From Mycoplasma testudinis ATCC 43263 (lineage in GTDB: Bacteria; Bacillota_I; Bacilli_A; Mycoplasmatales; Mycoplasmoidaceae): DNA of 64,000 nt. Positions 54,613-64,000 of the stretch are shown here, in pieces. A program made the translations under genes and the position numbers. Within the stretch, counting starts at the first letter, position 1, and each line of letters starts with the position of its first letter. Under the pieces are notes generated by a model. It did no database searches. It worked only from the letters and a program-made list of their open reading frames with translations, and was not told where the DNA came from. The stretch lies in the NCBI RefSeq assembly GCF_000687795.1, contig NZ_JHXT01000001.1:1-64000 (forward strand), in the 5' to 3' direction.

Positions 54613-57600
54613 AGATTGTTTGGTTTTGTAATTCTTATTAAGTTTTTCTGGTTTCTTAGAATTGGTTTGTTTTGTTGGACTAATCTTTTTTAATGATAAT
54701 GAATTTTTGATCTTGTTGGATTTCGTTTTTTTGACTAATATTTGTTCTTTGTTTAAATCTTCATTTAATTTATTTATATTGTTTTTCAAATCTAATAATT
54801 CAAAACTTTTAATTCTTTTATCGTGCTTCAAGAAATTTTTGTGCGAAGCAGCAGAAGGGGTATTAACCACAATTTCTGGACCTTCGAACCTTCTATTTAA
54901 ATCAGATAATGAACTAATTCTTTTATTCGCAGATAAAACTTCAAATTCGTCATTTGATTTAATATTAGCAAAAGTGTTTTCATTAAACATTTGAGCAGAC
55001 GGACGGCTTTGATTAGTTATGATGTGGTTAATAGGAATTAAATCGGAATCGTTTTTGTGATCATAAATATCTTCAAACACAGTGCTTGTAAAATAGTTTT
55101 CGAGATTTTTTTCAAGTTTTGCAGTGTCATCATCAACTGGATTAATATCTTTTCTTGAAAGTGTTTGCGTTAAAAGGTAATCGTTTTCTTTATTGATAGC
55201 AGATTCGATATAAGTATCGTCAAATAAACCTGGATTACGTAATAAATCTTCTGTATAGGGTGCAAATTCCAAATTAGCAGAGACCTCAATTAAATTATCT
55301 TGTTTAATCAAAGACTCATGATTATTCAGTTGTTTTTGCGACTTATTTTGGATTTTTTTATGAGCTAAATTTTCCTTAACGTTTTTAAATTCTAATGGTG
55401 ATTTTTCAAGAACCGCTTTAGGTGAATTAATTTTTTTAACAGAAACTTTTTTATTGGAGTCTATTATCTGATTTTTGTTATTGAATTGAACAAATTGATT
55501 TTCTGTTTTTTTTGAATCATCATTAATCGATAAAAATAATGGTGTTTCATAATCATTATCGTTTGGATTAAGCAAACTAGAATTGTGATTATTAACCAAT
55601 GAGCTGCCAAACACATCTTCAATAATAGTTGGAGCTTCTATATCATTAGAAATCAATTCTGGTTTTGAAACAACTGATATTTCATTATCGGTTTTTATTA
55701 TTGGTGGAACTAATTCTTCTTCACTAACTACTAAAGAGTCAACAGGGGTATCCTTTTCTAAATTGTCGATCAACTTGGTTAGCACCGTTTCGGGTGGACT
55801 AATTTCGGCTGAATCTAAAAATCCTAAATTAACTTTATGTTCTTTTTCAATATCGCGGTTGAGTTCAATGATCGGTGGATCTAATACAAACAAATCACTA
55901 TTTTGTTCATCAAAGGTGTTAGTAAGCAGATGCTCAGGTACAGCAATTGCATTTGTAGATTCATTCGACAATGACTCACTATTTATTTGCAAAGAATCAG
56001 TATTAATCATTAAATCGCTAGTATTAAGTAAACTTCAATCAGATAATGTTGTAACTTTTAAAGTCGATTGAATAGGAATCAAAGTTTCAGATAAATTATG
56101 GTATTTTTTTACAACTATATCAGCAGTTTCCAAATCATGACTTTGTTGTAGCCGCTCAGGACCAAAAATAATCTCATCCCCGTGAATAACATCTTGACGG
56201 TTGCTAGCATTTTCTGAACTTAAATTATCAACTAACAAATCCTCTTCGGAATAAACAGCCAGTGGTTTTTTGGTGTTCAACATATTCTCGAAGTCATAAA
56301 CCTTAGATGCTATTTGTTCATCCTGAGTTTGATCTTTCTCTGCTGGGGTATCTAATAAAACATCCGTAGGTTGAGAATTATCAGAATCAAGCGATTTTTT
56401 TGAAGTGAAAGCAGAATCATTAATATCAGAAGAAATATCGTCTGGTATTGAATCTAAAGCAAATTTTTCGTTAACTGGTAACATTTCTGTAATTTGGTGA
56501 TTCTTGTTAAACGTTTCATCAAGTTGCTGTTGCGTTTCAACATTGACATAGTTATCAAAAACACAAACTGAAACGAAATCTGAAATCATCTCTTTAGACA
56601 ACTCATTATTGTTGGTTTCAAAACCAACATCTTCAGATAATTTTGAGCTCAAAGAATAATCATTATCAATTAAATCTTTGTCGCCGTTCAAACTTTGAGA
56701 ATATTTAAATTCATTAATTAAATTGATTAGTTCGTTCGTTTCAATGATTTCGTGCCCTTCAGAAGGAGTCATTCACATTGGCGAAAAAGCTTCAACAGGA
56801 TCTAAGTAATCTAAATCAGAAGATTCTTGATAATTATCAATAACTTCAACTATTTCTGGTTCTACTTCTTGCGGTTGGATTTCTTGTAAAACTTGATTAG
56901 CAGATTGTTCATACTTAGTTTCTTGCAACAAGTTTGAAGAAGAATCGTGGGGTTGTTTTTCAATTAGTATGTCTTCGTTTGTGTTTGAATTTTGATAATC
57001 CTTTTTATTTTCAATTTCACTATTCATCGCATCATCAAGTACGTTTTTAATTTCAGTTTCAACTTTATTTATATCAGCATCAAAAACACTATTATGGATT
57101 GCGGCGTTGACAATTTCATTTTCTTGTTCTGATAAAACTAAATCATCTTCAGATTTTGGTGAATTTCCAACCAATAAATTGCTATTAACAGACGTGGTTT
57201 CTATCACTAAATTATCCAAAGACGCAGAAACGAGTTTCTCTGGCTGAATATCATATAAATTCAATGCTGTTGGTAAACTATGAGAAACTTTAGAATTAAC
57301 ATTTGAATTTGAATCAACTAAATTAACGTCACTATATAATTCATAAGTTGGTTCTTGAACAAAAATTTGTTCATTATTTTCGATATTAATTTCTTGCTCT
57401 AACAAAACGGTCTCTAATTCAATTTGGCTTGGATTATTTACAGGTAATAATTGAATATTATCATTAGGTAATTTCTTAGATTCTAAAAAAATGTCATCAT
57501 TTGGTACAAGTGATGGAGTAATAACAGGAGCAACTTGAACTAAATTGTTATCAGCATTTAACTCTTGTTCTTTTTCGTATGACGTTTCTAAGAAAAGATC

Positions 57601-59205
57601 AATTGATTCATTAAATAACTTCAAATCAGATTCAGTTAACTTATTATTTGATTGTCCTAGATCAATTTGATTATCGTTGGCAGTAGTTTTGCTTGCTTCG
57701 ATTGTTTCATCAATCACTAACTGATTAATTTTATCAGATGATAAAGTTTGTGATGAATCTTCGATTTTGGAAGTTGGCCGATATGTAATTGGTTCAATTG
57801 TTTGAGTTTGCTGATTAAATTCAGCAACTTCTGCTACTTCTTCGTTTAATGAAACATCATTTGCCAAAGCAATAGGCTGTTCGATAAATGAAGGTGATGA
57901 TAAATCATCTTCGTTCTTTTGATTAACTGGATATTGATCATTTTGGCTAGGTAAATTAGCAATATTAACGGGTTCGTTGCTTTCGTTAATACTATCTACT
58001 TCAACGCTGTTAAACAAAGACTCAGGTTGGTTTTCAACAATATAAGCTGTAGCTTGAAGAATCTTTTGATAAACAGATACTTCGGGATTAGGTTTCAATT
58101 GGGTATCGTCAACTTGTTCGTGTGACTCTAAATTCTGGTTGGAATCCAAATTTAATTGAGTAGCAGAAGAAGAATATGATTCAGAAAATTCATTTGTGTT
58201 GTTAACTGAATCTGATGATTGATCGCGCTGTTGCAAAGTTTGTGAAGATAAAACAGGCAAATCAGTTATTGTTGATTTAACTGAATCATCATCAAATTCA
58301 TTTTCAACTATTGAATCCTTAACCTCAAGTGTATAAACAAATGATCCATCACTTTCAAAATAACCATCTCAAACTCATTCTTCATCTTCAATATGACCGT
58401 AGTTTTCGTCTCCGACAAACTTCCATCAAAATTGATCCTTGTTATCAGGAGTTTCTGGTTCGTATTCTAAATCATCAACAGAATTTTCTTCTTTGGTTTG
58501 TGCTAATTGCAAGTCATTGTCATCTTGTGGTTTAGTAAACGAAGATTCGTCTGCGATTTGTTTATCGGGACGAGCAGTAAGATCTTTATCATCGTTAGAA
58601 CTAATAGTTTCGTTTAGGAGTGATTTAGAAGAATTAACTGTCTGACTATGGTTGTCAGCTGGTATTTTTGGTAAATCAACGATTTCTTGAATTAATGGAG
58701 TACCAAGATCTGAAAAATAATCCGGTTTTTTTAAAACAAGTTCATCAGGAACTAAAAATTCGTTCACAATAGCGTTGGTTACATCTTTAAATTGCGGAAC
58801 AGGAATTTCTTTATCTAAATCAATAAAATCTGCTTCGTTTAAAATAATTGTATTGCCGATTTGTGCAAACAATTTGGGATTATCTTTTTGTTGGGTCGGG
58901 TCGTCTTCAAATTCAAATTCATGATTATTAACGTCAAATTTTTTAACAGTTTTAACTGCATTCTCAAATTCATCTAAAATTGTAACTGAAGTTGGTAAAA
59001 CTTCACTAGCCGAAAAGACCTGATTTTCATTCAAAATGATTTCATCAGGAATTTTAATTGCTTTGGTTAAATCAATTTGAGTATCAGTTTCGTCACAAAA
59101 ACTTTGATCAAAATCACGTTTAATTTGAACACGCGCTAATTCAACTTCATATGTTGGGAGTTCTTGACTATTTTCGTTGATTTCATTATGAATCTTTTTA
59201 GCCAT
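54604..59205 (-). CDS. HMW1-like cytoskeletal protein with an EAGR-like box
   Basis: 1533 residues in one frame once TGA codons at 58426, 56773 and 56029 (and others) are read as Trp. Residues about 260-291 hold the EAGR-like box: WWKFVGDENYGH then EEWVWDGYFESDGSFVY, rich in aromatic and Gly residues. The rest is very acidic, Ser/Asn/Asp/Glu-rich and of low complexity. The last 120 residues turn strongly basic (many KK and SK). EAGR boxes are known from HMW1, P65 and TopJ of the terminal organelle, so a role there is likely. Ribosome binding site GGGGAG. Longer than M. pneumoniae HMW1 (about 1018). Confidence 0.82.
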
Positions 59206-59255
59206 TTTTACTCCCCGCTAAAATGTGCGACAACTTGATTACTAAGATGTATAAA

Positions 59256-59261
59256 ATTATA
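59256..59261 (-). promoter_or_regulatory. -10 box ahead of the EAGR-box gene
   Basis: TATAAT (minus strand) about 50 nt upstream of the start codon; no convincing -35. A small hairpin CAAAAGA..TCTTTTG lies at about 59293-59311, further upstream. Confidence 0.35.
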
Positions 59262-59351
59262 ATATATTGAATAAAAACAAGATGAATTCTTCAAAAGAAA
59301 AATCTTTTGTTTGAACAGAATTAGAATTGAAAAGATAAATTAAAACTGCAT

Positions 59352-60566
59352 TTAATGTAGTTTAGTAACAATGCTTGTTTTTTGTGATCAGTTTACTAAT
59401 AAATTTAAAAAACGTTGAAAATTAATATAATAAGTCTTTTTAATATCCTTATTTTGTAAATAAACTAACATTGGACCAATACTATCGTTGCCTAATCCTA
59501 ACTGAAGCAAACTTTGTTTTTCTAAATCAAAAAGCGAAACCTGTTCATTATAAGGAACATAATCATCTTTTAGAACAACTAGTTTTCCAAAAGGACGATA
59601 AATCATTCCTAGAGCACTAATTCATAATTTTAAAGTTTGTTGAATTGTTTCTCCACCTAAATCAACACCTTCAAAAGCTCCATAATTAATAGGATCATAA
59701 AAGACTAAATATAATTGGTTAGTTGAAACTCGTTTTAAGTCTTTTGAATAAACGGGAAAACTACGAATGATTTTAGCAGTTGATAAAATCCGGATAATTT
59801 GGTGAAGGTCTAAAATGTCTAGTTCTAAGTGTTCAGCTAAGTCAACTAAATTAAATACTGGCATTGAAGCATAAGCCATTAAGCGCAATAAACGCAAACA
59901 TGTATGAACGCTATATTTTTTTAAATGTAATTCATAAACGTCATGACGCATTACTTGTTCAACCATTGACGCTAATCGTTCTGCTAAAAAGTTAGGTGTT
60001 TTTGGTAAAACCGCTAAAGAACCATTAGTGTTTAAATAGTTACTAAAAGTTGTTTCATTACTTGTTTTTTTGACATCACTTGCTAATCATTCATAAAAAT
60101 TGATTGGTTCAACATAATAGTTAGCGCAATCGTGACGTTCAAAAAATTTTGAATATAACAAACCAATTTGATTAAAAAACAAGAAAAAATTAGCTTGATA
60201 TTTTTTTGCCAATTGTTTAATTTGACGTAGCAATACTTTTGTGCTTAATAAGTTTTGCACCTCATTAATAAAAATAATCGCATTATTATTCTGTTGTAAA
60301 TAACGAATCAATTCAGCAAAATGAAATTGCTGTTGATTGATTTCTTCACTAACACAATTAAACAAAGCGACTGTTTTATCTTCTTTGGCAACACAAATCA
60401 ATTGGGCACACAATTGATTCAACCCTGTATTTGAAATTCCGTTAACAATTGTAATTGGTTTGGGATTGTCAAGTAATTGATCAAGTAAACCAACTGGTCT
60501 ATTTATAACATTGGCCTTCAAAATTCCAGTTGTTCACTTATTTAAATTTTCATTAATCAATAGCAT
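59352..60566 (-). CDS. Degenerate AAA-type ATPase-like protein
   Basis: 404 residues after joining TGA-split frames, including a final TGA at 59388. The N-terminal half is laid out like the archaeal-type AAA/DUF4143 ATPases: a beta strand and loop at TIVNGISNTGLNQL, then AIIFINEVQN at the Walker B place. The P-loop lacks GK(S/T) and Walker B has Asn for Asp, so ATP hydrolysis is unlikely. The C-terminal half has a winged-helix-like LVDLAEHLELDILDLHQIIRILSTAKIIRSF. It starts 7 nt after the coiled-coil gene upstream, so it belongs to that operon. Confidence 0.6.
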
Positions 60567-60573
60567 GAGATTT

Positions 60574-63144
60574 TTAATTTACTTTAACTTGTTTACGTCT
60601 ATTGGCAGCAATAATAGCATTGGCATAACGACGAATTTCTTCACTTGACAAACGGCCTGATCCATCATTTTCTTTCAAAAAAACAGCTTTGCGTGATTGC
60701 GGTTTAACTACTGGTTGATCATAGTTTTGGTTACTATTAGCATCCGCTACGACTTCACCCTGATATCCATATGGTGGTTGGTTATATGTATTTTCTTCGT
60801 ACTCTTGGTATTGCGCGTTGTAATTTTCATAACGTGCCGATTGTTGTTCATATTGGGATTGTTGATCATAAACTTCAGGGCTTGCTGGGTTAATTGGATA
60901 CCCGTACGGAGCAACCATCGGAGCGTTATAATCAATTTGATTATCGTAAGGTTGTGGTTGATATTGATCTAATTGGAACTGAGTTGTTGGATTAAGAATA
61001 TCTTGTTGATACTGGATCCCGCTATTGTATTGATTGTCTTGATAATTAGTATTTCCACTTAATTGGACATCATAGTTAACAGGAGAATCTAATTGGGCTC
61101 TTAAGCTTTGTAATTCGTTTTCGAATTTTTCACTAACTCTAGCAGTAATTTCTGTGGTTAGCTTATCAATACTATTACGTTCGTGAGCTAATTTTAATTG
61201 TTCTTGGAGTGACGCTCTTTGGTTTTCAAATTGAGAATACAGCGCTTGGGCCTTTTTCTGAGCTGCTTCAGCTTTGGCAATTTCTTTATCAATTTTAGAA
61301 GCACGTAAAGCATTTAATTCACTAAAATATTTTTTATTAAATAAATCAGGACCGGCATTAGGTTCAAATTCTTCATTTAGTTCTTGGGTTTCGCTTGTTT
61401 CAGAGGTTGAAATTACATCATTTACTTCTGTAATGACATCATTTGCTAAAGCTGGTTTTCGATTATGACTTGTAACATCGCCACCATTTATAGCAAGTGA
61501 TGGTTTATTACTAGTATTTTTTACAGTCAAATTTTGTAAATCGATTAATAAACTGTTTTTTTCTTCAAGAAGTCGATCCCGTTCGCTTGAGATTGCGTTC
61601 ATTTTTGATTCTAAATCTGATAAACGAGCATTTTTAGTTTTCACTAGTTCATCTTTTTCTTGTGCTCATTCTTTAGATTTCAAAGCTAAAATTCCTTCAA
61701 ACCGATTTCTTTCGTTTTCGATTTGTTGTTTCAAATTAGCGTGTTCATTACGTAATTCACTAATAAAGTTTGATTGTTCGTCATCCACAATTTCCTTATA
61801 GGCGTCTTGTAAATCTTCACGGGTTAATTTTTGTTCAGAACCTTCTAATAATTCAGAAGTTTTGGCTTCAATTTTGTCGCTAATTAATTCGTTCAAATGT
61901 TTTTGCTTTTCAGCTAGAGTTGCTTCGAAAGAACCTTTTAAATTAGCTATTTCGGTTTCGTATTTAGCAGTTTCATTTTCAAAAATTGCTTTTCATTTTG
62001 CTTCTTTTTCTTCGTTAGCTTTTTGCAAATCAATTATTTCTTGTTGCATTGTATCCCGAACTTTTTCAATTTCGGCAGTCAACCGATTAAGTTCTTCTTT
62101 ATTCATATCAAGTTCATTTGAAGTTTCTTCATTAGTAAATTCAGGAGTAGATGAATCTGCTTGATGTAAAAATTCAGGGGCATTTTCATAAAGAGTCGAA
62201 TTGTTTACTAGTGGATTGTGGATTGAAGCAGAAGTGGACTTTGAAATAACTGGTTCTGCAGATTGAGCTTGGTTTACATCAATTGGACTTTCCTTGTAAG
62301 GGTTAGCAATAGGAACAAAAACATCAGACTGAGTTTTTTCTAAAGCCGCTTCTTTTTTAACAATTAATAAATCCACAGCTGCATCCAAATTTTCTAAAGC
62401 ATCGTAATTACGATCTAACTTATCGGTTTTTTGGGTAATATAAAGTTTCAAAGCTAAATTATTAGGTATTAACCCGGTTGCATTAATGTCAACTTTTTTA
62501 ATTAAAACTTCTAGTGCTTCAAAAAATTCAGGTTCTAAGTACTCTAAGGCTAATACTAATTCATCACTAACTGATTGAATTTGATCTTGAAAATTGCTGT
62601 TAAAAGTTAATTTATAATCTCCAATTTCTTGCTTCAAACTAGAAAGTAAATCAAGATCAACAAATTCAAAATCGTTTTTGGCTTCTAAATAGCGATCATT
62701 AAAATCTTTCAAATGAGATTGAATTGTTTCACTTAACTGTTGATAATTAGTTTGGAAGTGGTTTAATAAAAGACTTAACTTTTCAACAACTTCTTTAACC
62801 TTGGCAGCTTTTTTGGCATTTGCTTCATCTTCTTGCTGTTGTTTTAAAAGTTCTTGCAATTCTTTTAATTGACCCGTTAACTGTTCAATCATTAAATCAT
62901 CTTCATCAAGTTCGTTTTCATCTTCAACTAATTCAGTTGGGGTTGGAACAGCTTCAGATAATGAACTGAGTTCTTGAGCAATTACCGCATTCGGGTCAAA
63001 GTTATTATTCGTTCTATTTAATTCATTCGAAGCTGCTAAAAAAGCATCTCGTTCTTGTTGAATTCGAGCCCGTTCTTCTTCAAGTGATTCATTCGCTAAA
63101 GCAAATGCTTGATTTTGTAAACTTAGTTCATTATCGTTTGCCAT
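60574..63144 (-). CDS. Coiled-coil protein with a Gln/Tyr/Pro-rich C-terminal region
   Basis: 856 residues. ATG 63144 was chosen over the in-frame ATG at 63150 because AAAAAGGA has proper spacing only to the second. Acidic N-terminus; long heptad-like stretches at about 75-240 and 360-640 (LKELQELLKQQQ, LNELISDKIEAKTSELL, ISSERDRLLEEKNSLL). Residues about 690-815 are Gln/Tyr/Asn/Pro-rich (YQPQPYDNQIDY, YGYPINPASPEVY). The end is basic with SSEEIRRYANAIIAANRRK. It looks like a cytoskeletal filament or adaptor protein, similar in style to HMW2/P65. The family was not identified. Confidence 0.72.
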
Positions 63145-63182
63145 TTTCATATCCTTTTTTAATGTTGAAATTTAATTAAAGC

Positions 63183-64000
63183 TTATTTTTTAGTAAGCAT
63201 CGCTTTCATTGCAGCGATTTGTTCATTTAATTGGGCAATTTGCTGCTTTTTAGCTTCACTTGCAGCTGATGTTGGTTTAGTTACAGGAGCATTAGTTTTT
63301 GAAAGTTTGTCGCGGGTGTTTGCAAATTGTAATCGCAAAGCTTGTTCTTTTTGTTTGTCAAGTTCGGCTTGAACTGCTTTTTGTTTGTTAGCATTATCAA
63401 TCAAAGCTTGACGTTCACGAGCGTAGCGGGCACGTTCTTCGGCTAAAATTTGTTTAGTTTTGTTCATTAGTTCAATTTGTTGTTTTGTTGGAACTGTTTC
63501 ATCAGGAGTTTTTTCTTTAGTTTCATTTTTAACAATTGCTGAACTTAGTTCTTCAGATAATGCCTTTAATTTTTGTTCCATTTGCTTTTTTTCTTCATGA
63601 AACTTTTCAATTTCTGAAGTAAAGTTATGTTTCAATTCGGTTACTAATACGTGACGTTCATTTTCAAATTTTGAACGTTGTTCTTCGATTAAAGCTCGTG
63701 CTTGATTTAATAATTCAGAACTGCGTTTTTCAGCATCTAGTAATTCGGCCTGCTTGCGTTGTAAATCATTGATCAATTGTTGTTGCGGTTCTCGATCATT
63801 GCGCAAAATTGCAATTTCTTCTTGCATCGCTTGTAATCGGGTAGTAGTTACTTTTGCCAAACGTTTAATCATTTCGTTTACAGCAACATCATCTTTCCGT
63901 TTCTCTTCAGAATAAGGAGTTAAGCCTCTTGCGTTTTCTTCGTGTGGTTCAAAACGATCATGATCATGATAATCGTGATGGTGATGTTGGTGTTCATCAT
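63183..64000 (-). CDS. Coiled-coil protein with a His-rich segment (start beyond the window)
   Basis: The frame is open to the window edge, so the N-terminus is missing; about 271 residues are visible. The first visible residues are a His/Asp cluster (HQHHHHDYHDHD). Then come a basic helix and long heptads (QAMQEEIAILRNDREPQQQL, AEERARYARERQAL), ending AQLNEQIAAMKAMLTKK. The gene is 38 nt upstream of the next coiled-coil gene. Probably cytoskeletal; the His cluster could bind metal. Confidence 0.65.
   Translation of the reverse strand, partial: DEHQHHHHDYHDHDRFEPHEENARGLTPYSEEKRKDDVAVNEMIKRLAKVTTTRLQAMQEEIAILRNDREPQQQLINDLQRKQAELLDAEKRSSELLNQARALIEEQRSKFENERHVLVTELKHNFTSEIEKFHEEKKQMEQKLKALSEELSSAIVKNETKEKTPDETVPTKQQIELMNKTKQILAEERARYARERQALIDNANKQKAVQAELDKQKEQALRLQFANTRDKLSKTNAPVTKPTSAASEAKKQQIAQLNEQIAAMKAMLTKK

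Noticed and set aside
60697-62164. Plus-strand frames of 91-100 codons opposite the coiled-coil gene
   Set aside because: They are antisense shadows of a repetitive coding sequence and have no ribosome binding site.

Overview
The window is a stretch of a wall-less mollicute chromosome, most likely from the Mycoplasma pneumoniae phylogenetic group. It is strongly AT-rich, and UGA is read as tryptophan throughout. Almost every long gene is cut into short pieces under the standard code and becomes one clean frame once TGA is read as Trp. The rplU-prp-rpmA / nfo-fur gene order matches what I recall of the M. pneumoniae and M. genitalium chromosomes. The gene at 54604-59205 carries a tryptophan/glycine/aromatic motif that looks like an EAGR box, a domain known only from terminal-organelle proteins of this group. 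Coordinates of genes below were rebuilt by joining frames across TGA codons; no database search was possible.

Layout. 1-4290: tail of an unknown gene, then a tight minus-strand operon rplU-prp-rpmA-(CobO-like)-nfo-fur-hypothetical. 4661-6571: dnaK behind a CIRCE operator. 6619-12636: surface-glycan type block (two tandem GT4 glycosyltransferases, one GT2 on the other strand, one very large membrane protein). 12866-15226: RNase P RNA, an azoreductase-type flavoprotein and L-lactate dehydrogenase. 15404-22745: heterodimeric ABC exporter and a Upf1-like helicase. 22892-29834: nagB and two large anchored surface proteins with C-terminal discoidin-like domains, one of them with about 121-residue tandem repeats. 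30147-32924: HAD phosphatase and an MFS permease. 33013-39625: complete L-ascorbate (ula) PTS operon, in which a phosphotriesterase-type lactonase stands where UlaG would be expected. 39989-42193: a HEPN-like protein and a degenerate serine-hydrolase/DUF302 fusion. 42478-48696: pyruvate dehydrogenase operon with E2 split into two genes, plus lipoate ligase. 48983-53112: NADH oxidase, PQ-loop membrane protein and acetate kinase. 53280-54562: aldo/keto reductase and a small peptide gene. 54604-64000: a block of large acidic and coiled-coil proteins, probably cytoskeleton of a terminal organelle.

How it fits together. Energy metabolism is well represented. Pyruvate goes either to lactate (ldh) or through PDH to acetyl-CoA and on to acetate with ATP gain (acetate kinase), while NADH oxidase disposes of NADH. 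Ascorbate (ula) and amino sugars (nagB) can feed the glycolytic/pentose pathway. The surface proteins with glycan-binding-like domains beside nagB suggest contact with host glycans. The 54.6-64 kb block suggests a polar attachment/gliding structure.

The observations I consider most worth following are: the EAGR-box protein and its operon partners; the split E2 with an intercistronic hairpin; the lactonase replacement in the ula operon; a corrinoid-adenosyltransferase-like gene inserted into a ribosomal/DNA-repair operon; and a possible double-glycine peptide at 54263-54562. No tRNA, rRNA, insertion sequence, prophage or CRISPR array was seen.
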